Shown: positions 27,046-35,715, counted from the stretch's first letter. The stretch is 36,665 nucleotides of DNA from Veillonella caviae (GCF_003992125.1 NZ_RQUY01000020.1:1-36665); one strand, 5' to 3'. Notes: generated from the sequence alone by a model not told the origin. Translations and numbers: made by a program.

Positions 27046-28347
27046 ATGTTGCAATTAGGTAAATCAGAGAAAGCTTTTGAAGAAGCTAAACGCTATATGC
27101 CGGGCGGTGTGAATAGCCCTGTACGTTCTTATCGTAGTGTAGGTTCCAACCCTCCGTTTATTAGCTCTGCTAGCGGTAGTCGTATTTATGATATTGATAA
27201 TAATGAATATATTGATTATGTGCTTAGTTGGGGACCTATGATTTTAGGCCATGCAAACCCAGAGGTTATTGCCAGTTTACAAGAAGCTATTCCTCGTGGC
27301 ACTAGTTATGGTGCACCTACTTTATTAGAAACGGAATTGGCTAAAAAAATTCAAGCCTTCATGCCTTCTATGGAAATGGTGCGCCTTGTTAGCTCCGGCA
27401 CAGAATCTACTATGAGTGCCCTTCGTGTAGCTCGTGGTTATACTGGACGGGATCGTATTGTCAAATTTGTAGGGTGCTATCATGGTCATAGCGATGCACT
27501 TTTGGTGAAAGCTGGTTCTGGATTGGCTACTTTTGGTGTGCCAGATAGTCCAGGTGTGCCAAAAGGTGTAGCAGAAAATACTATTACTTTACCATATAAT
27601 GATATTGATGCAATTACAAAGCTGTTCAATGAAATCGGTGATACTATTGCGGCTGTTATCGTAGAACCTGTAGCAGGGAACATGGGGTGCGTACCGCCTG
27701 TACCTGGATTTTTGGAGGCTTTGCGAACGCTTACCAAGGAACATGGTTCTGTTCTTATTTTTGACGAAGTGATGTGTGGATTCCGTGCTAGCAGTGGTGG
27801 TGCTCAAAAATTATACAATATTAAACCAGACCTAACTTGTTTAGGTAAAATTGTGGGCGGAGGGATGCCTATGGCAGTATTTGGTGGTTCTGCTAAAATC
27901 ATGAGCGAAATCGCTCCTTCTGGACCTATTTATCAAGCTGGTACCTTGAGTGGTAATCCCATTGCTGTAACATCAGGTTTAGCGACATTGTCTATTTTGC
28001 AACGAGACCCGACTATTTTTAAACAAGTAGAAGAAGCGACAAAAACATTATGTGAAGGTTATGAACGATTAGCTGCACAGTACAATGTACCTGTAGTAGT
28101 GCAACGTGTAGGTTCTATGTTTACTGTATTTTTTACAGATAAACCAGTTCATAATTTTGATGATGCTAGCCAATGCAATGAGGCGCATTTTAAAATATTC
28201 TTCCATCATAACTTGAGCCATGGTATTTATATGGCGCCGAGCCCTTATGAGAGTAATTTTGTGTCTATTTGTCATAAACATTCTGAAATTGAACGTACAT
28301 TAGCAGTAGCTGAGGAAGCTTTTAAAATTATTAGTAATCATGTATAA
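27046..28347 (+). CDS. hemL: Glutamate-1-semialdehyde 2,1-aminomutase
   Basis: A 433-residue class III aminotransferase-fold PLP enzyme making 5-aminolevulinate. The PLP lysine is K268 in TCLGKIVGGGMPMAVFGG; other marks are PGGVNSPVRSY near the start, SSGTESTMSALRVARG and IFDEVMCGFR. Length is normal. AAGGAG precedes the start, 9 bases after hemB. With hemA it forms the C5 route to aminolevulinate. Confidence 0.97.
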   Translation: MLQLGKSEKAFEEAKRYMPGGVNSPVRSYRSVGSNPPFISSASGSRIYDIDNNEYIDYVLSWGPMILGHANPEVIASLQEAIPRGTSYGAPTLLETELAKKIQAFMPSMEMVRLVSSGTESTMSALRVARGYTGRDRIVKFVGCYHGHSDALLVKAGSGLATFGVPDSPGVPKGVAENTITLPYNDIDAITKLFNEIGDTIAAVIVEPVAGNMGCVPPVPGFLEALRTLTKEHGSVLIFDEVMCGFRASSGGAQKLYNIKPDLTCLGKIVGGGMPMAVFGGSAKIMSEIAPSGPIYQAGTLSGNPIAVTSGLATLSILQRDPTIFKQVEEATKTLCEGYERLAAQYNVPVVVQRVGSMFTVFFTDKPVHNFDDASQCNEAHFKIFFHHNLSHGIYMAPSPYESNFVSICHKHSEIERTLAVAEEAFKIISNHV

Positions 28348-28391
28348 CAAGTAGATGGTATTTACATATGTAATCGATATAGGTGATGAAC

Positions 28392-28835
28392 ATGCAGTTT
28401 TATAAAAATTTAAAACGCGCTCGTGTACGCATGGGTAAGAGCCAAATCGAAGTTGCTAAAGCAGTAGGGATTAGTAATGCGGCTTTGTCGAATTATGAAA
28501 CCGGATATCGTGAGCCAGACCTTGATACGTTGTGTTCTTTGGCTAATTACTATGGCCTTACATTAGATGAATTAGTTGCCGTGAAACCAGAGGGAAAAGA
28601 GACTGTATTAGATATGGCATCCATTGCTAAATGTAAACATGTAGCTTTTAATGGCAATGTGTATAGCTTGAAAGAATCTCAAAAAAAAGTATTGCTCCGA
28701 GAATTGGGCACTTTGTTTGAAGGATTTGAAAAATCTAGAATTAATATGGAGACAGTAGAAAATCATCGTCATAATCATATTAATCGCGGGGGCCTATTGG
28801 GGGCAAACCTTGCGACGAGTCGGGTAAAAAAATGA
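28392..28835 (+). CDS. XRE-family helix-turn-helix regulator
   Basis: A 147-residue protein. Residues about 4-62 are a Cro/C1-type HTH (SQIEVAKAVGISNAALSNYE, then PDLDTLCSLANYYGLTLDEL). The C-terminal 80 residues hold no recognised domain and include a basic His-rich patch (ENHRHNHINRG). Start 28392 follows AGGTGA; GTG 28383 and ATG 28386 are in-frame alternatives. It is the last gene before the hem-side terminator, 45 bases after hemL, so it may belong to the same transcript and could control it. Confidence 0.85.
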   Translation: MQFYKNLKRARVRMGKSQIEVAKAVGISNAALSNYETGYREPDLDTLCSLANYYGLTLDELVAVKPEGKETVLDMASIAKCKHVAFNGNVYSLKESQKKVLLRELGTLFEGFEKSRINMETVENHRHNHINRGGLLGANLATSRVKK

Positions 28836-28957
28836 TAAAATAATATTGATAGCCATAAGGATATACCCTATACTGAATTTGTAAACATTATAGTGTGTCT
28901 TTAGCTAGACTTTGAACGTACTCATAACTGTTTACACCATAAAACAATAATAAAAGA

Positions 28958-29010
28958 AGCCTAGATGGTTGTTTATAGATTTGCTATGAACGTCATCTAG
29001 GCTCTTTTTT
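28958..29010 (+). terminator. Strong terminator closing the hem-XRE transcript
   Basis: AGCCTAGATG (28958-28967) pairs with CATCTAGGCT (28994-29003), and an inner stem GTTTATAG/CTATGAAC extends it; CTTTTTT follows. The stretch 28836-28957 shows no gene. Confidence 0.88.
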
Positions 29011-29105
29011 ATGAAAGTCATTCTTTATTTATCATTTATTTTTATTTTTATTTATTAACTTTAAAAAGCAATTCATCTAATAAAAATCAGTACGGTGAAG
29101 ATTCT

Positions 29106-29628
29106 TTGACAGCTGGATATAGGCGTGCATTACAAGGAAAGTCATATGGTTATACTCCTGAATGGAATTGGGAAACTGGAGAATATTCTATAATGGGAAA
29201 TCCTATTGTAGAATCAATTCTTTCTGATTCAGAAGTTTTAAATGCTAAAAACATAGGGATTAGTAAGCATGCTGAAGATATAGATCTTAATGGTCGTGGC
29301 TTCGGGGGTAAGAGTATACTAAGAGGGTTTATAAAAAGAGAGCCGTCAAAACAATTTTTAAACCGAATTACAGATGGAACTCATATGGAGGTCGTTGATG
29401 GTATTAAAGTATTAAAGCCTAGTATTGTTTATCTAAAAAATGGTTATACATATTATACTGATGCTGATAGAAATATAACAAAGGTATCTGGCATAATAGA
29501 ATTAAATGATGCTAAGCGTATTCCTAGTGCACAAAAAGCTATAGTGCAGCAAACGGACATCTGGGTTTACGTTTTCTTATAGTATAAATGGAGAACGTCC
29601 AGTTATACATAAAATTTCTAATAATTAA
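29106..29628 (+). pseudogene. Remnant of a DNA/RNA non-specific endonuclease-type polymorphic toxin tail
   Basis: The main frame (29106-29582) encodes 158 residues ending NGYTYYTDADRNITKVSG, IIELNDAKRIPSAQ and a short aberrant tail. This resembles the start of the DNA/RNA non-specific endonuclease toxin domain (Endonuclea_NS_2-like), where a GGHLIA-type catalytic motif should follow. That motif is missing. From 29551 another frame reads KRTSGFTFSYSINGERPVIH and stops at 29626, resembling the domain's C-terminal strand. So an internal deletion seems to have removed the active site. The frame is open back to 29001 but has no ATG, and no delivery domain is present. It was probably the tip of a larger secreted toxin. 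The family call is by memory of the pattern. Confidence 0.6.
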
Positions 29629-29639
29629 GGTGAGGCTAT

Positions 29640-30530
29640 ATGGATAGATATATTAATAAGATAAGAGACATATTGGTAGAGTGTATGCCTAAACATTGGT
29701 ATAAGGCTTATTTATATTTTGATAGTACAGAAACTGGATCAATGACTTCAGCTGAGTACTACGTAAAGACTCCGGCTGGGTCAATCATTAGTTATGGTGA
29801 TTTATTATATAATTGCAGTACTGAAAAAGTAAAATCTATAAAATCTGGGACTAGTGAGATTTTGACGTATGTACGTTTACTTCATGAAGCTTCTACAGAA
29901 CAATGGACGTGGGGAACAATGTATATTTCACGCGATGATTATGAGCCATATTGTGAATTTCATAATGATCCTGTAACTGACGATTGTTGGCTTCAAAATA
30001 GATATAAGTGGGAATATCAGAATTTTGGTGTTCTAGCTAGAGAAGATGAATTTGAGCCGGATGTATATAAAGAAATGCTAAAAGGTCCTCGAGGTGTTTT
30101 ATTATTGGAAGATATGGAATCCCGTATATTAGCAAAAAATTATACTGCCATAGACAAGGCCTTTAGATTAGAACATAAGAGTATAGAGGATGAGCTCGAG
30201 AAGCATTATAATGCTCTGGCAAAAAAAATATTCAAATTAACTCCACTAGATTGGAGTTTTGTAGAATTGAATTTTGAAAGTCATAATAATAGTTCTTCAG
30301 TAGAACTTTCAATTTATCGGGATGATAATAACACCTTAATTTCACGGTATGTAGAAGAAAATAATGATGAACCTGCTATTATTTCAGAAATTATGTCTGA
30401 TTTAAAACATGATGTTTTAGACATGATAGAGACCTTTAAATTATACAATCAAAATCCATTCTCTAGTATGGTTTATACTTTAACTTCTGAAGGTCAGTTA
30501 TCTTTAGATTTTTCTTATGATAATAAATGA
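29640..30530 (+). CDS. Immunity protein, YezG/DUF600-like, apparently two fused domains
   Basis: A 296-residue acidic cytoplasmic protein, about twice the length of YezG-type immunity proteins. The N-terminal half has CMPKHWYKAYLYFDSTE and ends with WGTMYISRDDYEPYCEFHND. The C-terminal half repeats the pattern with LTPLDWSFVELNFESHN and SMVYTLTSEGQLSLDFSYD. The halves are joined by an Asp/Glu/Lys-rich helical stretch (residues about 150-195). AAGGTGAGG precedes the start, 11 bases after the toxin remnant, the usual toxin-immunity order. It likely neutralised a nuclease toxin. The frame is intact although the toxin is broken. Confidence 0.65.
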   Translation: MDRYINKIRDILVECMPKHWYKAYLYFDSTETGSMTSAEYYVKTPAGSIISYGDLLYNCSTEKVKSIKSGTSEILTYVRLLHEASTEQWTWGTMYISRDDYEPYCEFHNDPVTDDCWLQNRYKWEYQNFGVLAREDEFEPDVYKEMLKGPRGVLLLEDMESRILAKNYTAIDKAFRLEHKSIEDELEKHYNALAKKIFKLTPLDWSFVELNFESHNNSSSVELSIYRDDNNTLISRYVEENNDEPAIISEIMSDLKHDVLDMIETFKLYNQNPFSSMVYTLTSEGQLSLDFSYDNK

Positions 30531-30605
30531 TTTGTATTACTTATTGATGTTTATACTAGTCATATGTATTTGCTTAATTGTAGAATGAAATTGAACAACT
30601 AAAAA

Positions 30606-30690
30606 TCCATAGTGAACCTTGTGTTATGATTTAGGTGTCTCATCAAAATATAACCGAGGTAATCACTATGGACTACACTAATCATAACAC
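30606..30690 (+). promoter_or_regulatory. Crossing inverted repeats over the IS30 start codon
   Basis: TCCATAGTGA (30606-30615) is complementary to TCACTATGGA (30663-30672), which contains the start codon. GTGTTATGATT (30621-30631) is complementary to AATCATAACAC (30680-30690). The pairs cross, so they form either a pseudoknot or two alternative folds. The left arms lie upstream of the start expected from the extended -10 at 30622-30630, so only read-through RNA would carry them. Confidence 0.6.
30622..30630 (+). promoter_or_regulatory. Extended -10 promoter of the IS30 transposase
   Basis: TGTTATGAT fits TGN plus a -10 box; the start would be near 30637, about 30 bases before the ATG. The same sequence recurs at 36571-36579. 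Confidence 0.5.
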
Positions 30691-31580
30691 GACATTACGC
30701 ACAAACAAACACTTAAACTTTGAAGAACGCTTTTATGTAGAAAAGAGAATCGCCGTAGGTGATTCTGTGACCGCTGTTGCAACCGTATTAGGACGCTCTA
30801 GAACCACTATTTATACAGAACTAAAACGTGGTTCTGTTATTCAAATTCGACAAGGTAAAGCTCGTCTTGTATATTTTGCAGATTCAGGGCAATTAACGTA
30901 TGAACAACAACGTCTTGGCTCATTTAATACAATGAAGTTAGGTTCCATAGAGTCCTTTTAGTGTAATACGTTGCTCACTAAGAAAGTCCGTTTCGAGTAA
31001 GTATAAACGTGAACTAGGAAAATCAATAGAACTTTGTGATGTTACGATTGAAACTCGAGAAGAGTTTGGTCATTGGGAAATAGACACTGTTCGTGGGGCA
31101 AAAGATAAAACAGATGATGTATTGATTTCTTTAATAGAACGAAAAAGCAGATTATATGTAGCTTTACGCTGTCCCTCTGCACGTTCCGGCGATGTAAAAG
31201 AAACATTAGAAACATGGTTAAGTACATTTAGGAACAATGTAAATCTAGGATTGTTATGTAAGACGATAACCGCTGATAATGGTTTAGAATTTGCGGATAT
31301 ATCTGATCTTGAAGACGAGATACTATCTATCTATTTTGCAAGACCCTATTCAGCTTGGGAACGAGGCTCTAACGAAAGGCATAACGGTTTACTTCGCCGC
31401 TTTATTCCAAAAGGAAAACGTATAGAAAGCATCTCAGAACATACACTCCGACGAACTCTTCACTGGTGTAATAACTTACCACGTAAGATATTACATTACA
31501 AAACACCACGAGAAGTCTTTTTAGAAGAAGTTAATAAAATAGTGGATTTAAATACTGTTCAATTTCATATTGCAATTTAA
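30668..31580 (+). pseudogene. IS30-family transposase, internal deletion and frameshift
   Basis: The N-terminal part (30668-30961) has the IS30 helix-turn-helix region with LNFEERFYVEKR and VLGRSRTTIYTELKRG. It stops after KLGSIESF. The C-terminal part is open from about 30960 in a different frame (LRKSVSSKYKRELGKSIE, then EFGHWEIDTVRG) to 31580. It keeps the DDE residues: Asp in HWEIDTV, Asp in TADNGLEF, Glu in ERGSNERHNGLLRRFIPKG. Compared with full-length relatives of about 310-340 residues, roughly 60 residues between HTH and catalytic core are missing. ATG 30668 with CGAGG upstream is the start; an earlier GTG at 30635 lies before the ribosome binding site. Likely inactive. Confidence 0.85.
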
Positions 31581-31596
31581 GATTCTAATTTTTTAC

Positions 31597-31625
31597 TTGA
31601 CACTATATCTAAAAAACTATATCGT
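31597..31625 (+). promoter_or_regulatory. Promoter of the tautomerase gene
   Basis: TTGACA at 31597-31602, a 17-base spacer and TATCGT at 31620-31625, just outside the right end of the IS30 copy. The start site would be near 31632. Confidence 0.65.
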
Positions 31626-31637
31626 GTACATACACGA
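31622..31637. promoter_or_regulatory. Candidate operator overlapping the tautomerase promoter
   Basis: TCGTGTA-CA-TACACGA is a perfect 7-base inverted repeat covering the -10 box and start site. Its half TCGTGTA recurs at 34631-34637, 19 bp before the metallo-beta-lactamase-fold gene. The MarR protein encoded in the same segment is a natural candidate binder. Confidence 0.5.
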
Positions 31638-31696
31638 AAGAGGCACAATCTTCTCGTGAATGTTAATTATGTTTTGTAACTAAAGGAGATTATATT

Positions 31697-32113
31697 ATGC
31701 CTGTATTTAACGCTTACGTTCCTGCTAACAAATTTACAAAAGAACAAAAGAAAGCCTTGGCTGATGCTTTCGTATTGGCCTTGCACGATGCTTTGAATGC
31801 ACCAGCAGATGACCAATTCGTTGTTATTCATGAATTGTCAGAAGATAACTTGTACATCCATCCTACCTTCCCTAACATGAATCGTACAGATAAACGTATG
31901 ATTGTTACTGTTGATGTAAGTACAACACGTTCTTTGGATGAAAAACGCAAACTTACTGAATTGGTGACTAAGTATGCGGTAGAAAAAGTAGGTATTGGTC
32001 AAGATGATATTGCTTTATTGATTTATGCCTTACCATTAGAAGACATGAGCTTTGGTCGTGGTCTTTTGATGCCAGATGATGCAGAAGCTATGCAAAAACG
32101 TACACGTCAATAA
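31697..32113 (+). CDS. Tautomerase-superfamily protein
   Basis: A 138-residue protein of the 4-oxalocrotonate tautomerase/MIF-like superfamily. Pro2, exposed after removal of Met1, is the catalytic base (MPVFNAYVP). Two beta-alpha-beta units are suggested, one at residues 1-60 and one at about 72-130 (RMIVTVDVSTTRSLDEKRKL). AAAGGAG precedes the start. It is the first gene of the IS30-bounded cargo, before two flavin oxidoreductases. Substrate unknown; a role in isomerising unsaturated carbonyls would fit the neighbours. Confidence 0.82.
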   Translation: MPVFNAYVPANKFTKEQKKALADAFVLALHDALNAPADDQFVVIHELSEDNLYIHPTFPNMNRTDKRMIVTVDVSTTRSLDEKRKLTELVTKYAVEKVGIGQDDIALLIYALPLEDMSFGRGLLMPDDAEAMQKRTRQ

Positions 32114-32130
32114 TTATCGTTAATTGTAAC

Positions 32131-32166
32131 AAAGCCCAGTGGATTTTTTAGTTCATTGGGCTTTCA
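32131..32166 (+). terminator. Hairpin after the tautomerase gene
   Basis: AAAGCCCAGTG (32131-32141) pairs with CATTGGGCTTT (32154-32164) with one G-U pair. No long T-run follows, so termination may be partial. Confidence 0.55.
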
Positions 32167-32184
32167 AGATAAGGTTGTGATAGT

Positions 32185-33201
32185 ATGACTAAAATTACAG
32201 ATGCCTTGACAGTAGGTCCTTTTACCCTTAAAAATCGTTTAGTTTTGCCACCTATGGCTACGTCTAAAGGTCAAAATGGTTTTGTTACGGATGACTTGTG
32301 TGAATATTATGCAGCACGCAGTCAGGCAGGTATAGGATTGATTATTACAGAACACCATTTTGTTTTGCCTAATGGGCAGGCTACGCTTAACCAAGTGTCT
32401 GTTTCTCGGGATGAAGATATTCCAGGTTTACGAAAGTTGGCTCAGGCTATTCATCAAGATGGCAGTAAGGCGGTATTGCAAATCAACCATGCCGGTAGTG
32501 CGGCTATGCCGGAACTCGCTTTAGCGGGTAAGGCCATAGGGCCATCGGCTATTGCTAATGCCAACCCTTACTTTCAACCTCGTTATCCTAAAGGGGTGGA
32601 CATGGCCATTCCTAATGAGATGACTCATGAGGATATTAAAACCGTTGTGGAAGCTTTTAGACAGGCTGCTCGTCGGGCGAAGGAAGCGGGTTTTGATGGT
32701 GTTGAAATCCATAGTGCTCACGGTTATCTTTTTAGTCAATTTTACTCGCCTTTGATGAATCATCGGACAGATGAATATACGGGTAAAACGATAGAAGGGC
32801 GGACTAAAATTCAGGTAGAAACGATTAAGGCCATCCGTCAAGAAGTGGGGCCTGACTTCTTTATCAGCTTGCGGTTGGGTGCTATTGATGATAGAGAGGG
32901 CGGCAGTCAAGCTAGTGAGGCAGGAGAGGCTGCTAAGATTTTTGAGGCTGCCGGCATTAATATGATAAGCATTTCTGGCGGTGCTAACGCTTATTTGCGG
33001 CAGGGCCATACAGAAGAAGGCTTTTTCCAAGATGTTTCTCGTATCGTTAAAGAGGCCGTGTCCATTCCTGTTTTGCTAACAGGGAATATTAGAACAAAAG
33101 CAAGGGCAGAGGCTTTGTTGAATGATGGTGCCTGTGACCTCGTAGGTGTGGGACGTCCTTTGTTGGGGGACCCTCAGTATGTAAAAGAATTGCTAGATTA
33201 A
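32185..33201 (+). CDS. NADH:flavin oxidoreductase, Old Yellow Enzyme family (first copy)
   Basis: A 338-residue FMN-dependent TIM-barrel ene-reductase, the length of the YqjM-type class. LKNRLVLPPMAT at residues 15-26, LQINHAGSAA (substrate and flavin contacts) and the catalytic pair region VEIHSAHGYLFSQF are seen, followed by GVGRPLLGDP at the phosphate site. The enzymes reduce activated C=C bonds of enals, enones or nitro compounds. AAGGTTGTGA precedes the start. It shares the cargo with a second family member of different length, so the pair probably differ in substrate. Confidence 0.9.
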   Translation: MTKITDALTVGPFTLKNRLVLPPMATSKGQNGFVTDDLCEYYAARSQAGIGLIITEHHFVLPNGQATLNQVSVSRDEDIPGLRKLAQAIHQDGSKAVLQINHAGSAAMPELALAGKAIGPSAIANANPYFQPRYPKGVDMAIPNEMTHEDIKTVVEAFRQAARRAKEAGFDGVEIHSAHGYLFSQFYSPLMNHRTDEYTGKTIEGRTKIQVETIKAIRQEVGPDFFISLRLGAIDDREGGSQASEAGEAAKIFEAAGINMISISGGANAYLRQGHTEEGFFQDVSRIVKEAVSIPVLLTGNIRTKARAEALLNDGACDLVGVGRPLLGDPQYVKELLD

Positions 33202-33280
33202 ATAGTTAGTAATTCTTAGCAACTATCACTTTTTTATACTAATGACTGTGTGCTTGTAGATAACATATAGGAGACAAGGC

Positions 33281-34450
33281 ATGAATACAAAATTTGCTAA
33301 GATTTTTGAACCTATAACCTTTCCTAATGGCGTGACTCTTGATAGCCGTTTTGCCATGGGGCCGATGGTTATTGTAGGCTCTGAGAAGGGCGGGGCTATT
33401 GGGCAAGATGATTTGACTTACTGGCACCGTCATAATAATTCTGCCAGCCTTTTGATTACAGGGGCTACGGCCGTATCGGAATACAGTGATGCTTATGGCA
33501 ATGGCTTGGGTCTTTATAAGGATGACCAAGTAGAAGGTTGGAAAGAATTGGCTAAGGTTATGAAAGCCGAGGGCAACCGCGCGGTAGTTCAACTTTTTCA
33601 TGCGGGCTATCGGTCTTCTTTTACTTATAAGGACAAGGGCGTTGCCTATAGTGCCAGCACTAAGACCTATTCCTTCTTGGATTATCCTGTTACAGGTTTG
33701 ACAGAGGCACAGATTGAAGAGGTCTTGAATGATTTTGCAGCGGCTGCTAAACGAGCTATTGATGCTGGTTTTGATGGGGTTGAAATTCATGGGGCTAACC
33801 GCTATTTGATTCATCAATTTTTCTCTGTTGTGTCGAATGAAAGAACTGATAAATGGGGCGGCAGCCTTGAAAATCGTGCTCGCTTTGCCCTTGAGGTTGT
33901 AAAACGGGTTAAGGCTGTTATCAAAGAACATGCAAAGCCTGATTTCCTTTTGGGATACCGCATTTCTCCTGAGGAAATTCATAGACATGGCGATGGGTTT
34001 ACCTTTGATGAGGCCCTCTATCTTATTGATGAGGTGGCTACCTTAGGGGTAGATTACATCAATACATCGCAGTCGGGTCCTCGTAGTTTTGCGGCTACGC
34101 CAAAGGCAGGGAATTATCAAGGTCAAGCTATTAATAAGGTTATCAAGGAACGCTTGGCCGGTCGTGCTTTGCTTTTAGGAGCAGGGGACTTAACTAGTCC
34201 TGATAAAATCCTAGAAGCTGTTACTGACTATGTTGACGTGGCAGCCACAGCAACTATGGTTTTATTGGACCCTGATACGAAGGAAAAAATTTATCAAGGC
34301 CGAGAAGATGAGGTTACGCTAGAAGTTAAGGAAGATAGACTGGCAGACTTGTGCTTGCCAAAACTTTTCTACTCTATCGCTCCACTCATCGTGACGAGTC
34401 AGTTTGTGCCACAAATTACTAAGGACTTGCTCTATAAAAAGCCTGAGTAA
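33281..34450 (+). CDS. NADH:flavin oxidoreductase, Old Yellow Enzyme family (second, longer type)
   Basis: A 389-residue FMN ene-reductase of the longer NADH-dependent flavin oxidoreductase group seen in streptococci and lactobacilli. FAMGPMVIVGS near residue 25, VQLFHAGYRSS near 100 and VEIHGANRYLIHQFFS near 167 are the core blocks; Asn in GANR replaces the second active-site residue of the first copy's SAHG. A C-terminal tail of about 50 residues extends past the barrel. AGGAGA precedes the start. Confidence 0.88.
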   Translation: MNTKFAKIFEPITFPNGVTLDSRFAMGPMVIVGSEKGGAIGQDDLTYWHRHNNSASLLITGATAVSEYSDAYGNGLGLYKDDQVEGWKELAKVMKAEGNRAVVQLFHAGYRSSFTYKDKGVAYSASTKTYSFLDYPVTGLTEAQIEEVLNDFAAAAKRAIDAGFDGVEIHGANRYLIHQFFSVVSNERTDKWGGSLENRARFALEVVKRVKAVIKEHAKPDFLLGYRISPEEIHRHGDGFTFDEALYLIDEVATLGVDYINTSQSGPRSFAATPKAGNYQGQAINKVIKERLAGRALLLGAGDLTSPDKILEAVTDYVDVAATATMVLLDPDTKEKIYQGREDEVTLEVKEDRLADLCLPKLFYSIAPLIVTSQFVPQITKDLLYKKPE

Positions 34451-34655
34451 TCCTAGATAAAGTATATTATGCAAAATTTTTATTATATTTAAGTGATTCA
34501 AAGGGCAAACCCATTACAAGCTTAAGACTATGAGATTAACTTATAAAAAGTTAAGTAATGTTAGATGGCTAAATTATAGTTACTCTTATAGTTAGTTGAT
34601 TTAATTTTCTATTTGTTTTTTATATTGTAATCGTGTAAAGAAGAAAGGACTTACA

Positions 34656-35678
34656 ATGAAAAAAGTATTGTTAGGTGCTTTAACAGGGATTGGTTTGGCT
34701 ACATTGACAGCTATGCCAGCCTTGGCGGAACCGGTTTATAATCCACCAGTTAATCAAGTAAAAATGCAAAAAACACAAGTACCAGGTTACTATCGTATGA
34801 TGGTAGGGAATAATGAGGTTACTGCCATTTATGATGGCTATGGTAACTTGGATGCTTCCTTGATGACAGATTATACGAAATTCACCAAGGAAGAATTAGA
34901 TAAAATGATAGATGATGCCTATGTGCCTCGTACGGAATTAGGAGGCATGGAAGGGACTATTATTGCCTACTTGGTGAATACAGGTGACCATTTGATTCTT
35001 ATTGACTCCGGTAAAGGGGAAACAAAGGCTCCTATTTTCTTGGATGAACAAGGTCGCTTGCTAGATAACATGAAAGCAGCTGGTTATACGCCAGACCAAG
35101 TGGATATTATCTTGCCAACTCATATGCATTCCGACCATATTAACGGTATTACTTATAAAGGGAAACGGGTATTTAAAAATGCCACTGTGTATGTACCAAA
35201 GGAAGAAAAAGCCTTTTGGATTGATACACCAGTAGATGCTTTGCCAAAAGAAGTTCAACCTTATGTAGAACTTGCTCATTATGCTATGGACCCATATATT
35301 AAGGCGGATAAGGTTAAATATTATACTTCTGGCCAAGAAGTCTTCTCCAATGTAAAATCGCTACCATTGTTTGGCCATACACCAGGTCATAGTGGTTTTG
35401 AATTTACTTCTAATGGAGAAAAAATTCTTTTCTGGGGTGACATTATCCACTGTGGTCCTGTACAATTAAAGCATCCTGAAGTGGCTATTGAATTTGATGC
35501 CAATGCGGATGCAGCCCGTGTTACTCGGGATAAAATGTTGAAACAAGTTGTTAAAGATAAAACTCTAGTTGCTAGTCCACATTTGCCTTTCCCTGGTTTC
35601 GGACATATCGAAGCAAGCGATGATGGACAAGGTTATAAATGGATTCCTGTGACTTATCATCCACTTGAAAAACATTAA
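34656..35678 (+). CDS. Secreted metallo-beta-lactamase-fold hydrolase
   Basis: A 340-residue protein with a clear signal peptide (MKKVLLGALTGIGLATLTA, cleavage near ALAEP). The metal motif is THMHSDHINGI at about residues 158-168, with further His/Asp in GHTPGHSGFE and FWGDIIH and a final His in SPHLPFPGFGHI. It resembles the lactonase/AHL-lactonase-like MBL proteins exported by oral bacteria; activity is unknown. GAAAGGA precedes the start. The 205-base gap before it holds only the TCGTGTA half-site and a probable promoter region. Confidence 0.88.
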   Translation: MKKVLLGALTGIGLATLTAMPALAEPVYNPPVNQVKMQKTQVPGYYRMMVGNNEVTAIYDGYGNLDASLMTDYTKFTKEELDKMIDDAYVPRTELGGMEGTIIAYLVNTGDHLILIDSGKGETKAPIFLDEQGRLLDNMKAAGYTPDQVDIILPTHMHSDHINGITYKGKRVFKNATVYVPKEEKAFWIDTPVDALPKEVQPYVELAHYAMDPYIKADKVKYYTSGQEVFSNVKSLPLFGHTPGHSGFEFTSNGEKILFWGDIIHCGPVQLKHPEVAIEFDANADAARVTRDKMLKQVVKDKTLVASPHLPFPGFGHIEASDDGQGYKWIPVTYHPLEKH

Positions 35679-35715
35679 TTTTCCTGGTTATTGATAAGTA
35701 AGGTTAGTCGTTATG

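Larger units (their letters stand above)
30573..31580 (+). mobile_element. IS30-family insertion sequence, decayed copy
   Basis: Terminal inverted repeats are seen: 30576-30596 (AATTG, 4 variable bases, ATGAAATTGAAC) and 31557-31577 on the opposite strand, matching at 18 of 21 bases. The right repeat lies inside the 3' end of the transposase frame. The flanking CTT/TAA context prevents a clear target-duplication call. The first 140 bases recur at 36522-36665 with only a few changes. The transposase is broken (see separate entry). Confidence 0.85.

Noticed and set aside
29011-29058. Short hydrophobic frame starting at ATG 29011 (15 residues, Ile/Phe/Tyr-rich)
   Set aside because: It lies in AT-rich sequence directly after a terminator, has no ribosome site and ends after 15 codons.
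33239-33988. 249-residue open frame on the minus strand opposite the second flavin oxidoreductase
   Set aside because: It is a mirror frame of a well-conserved gene, with no ribosome site and no recognisable motif.
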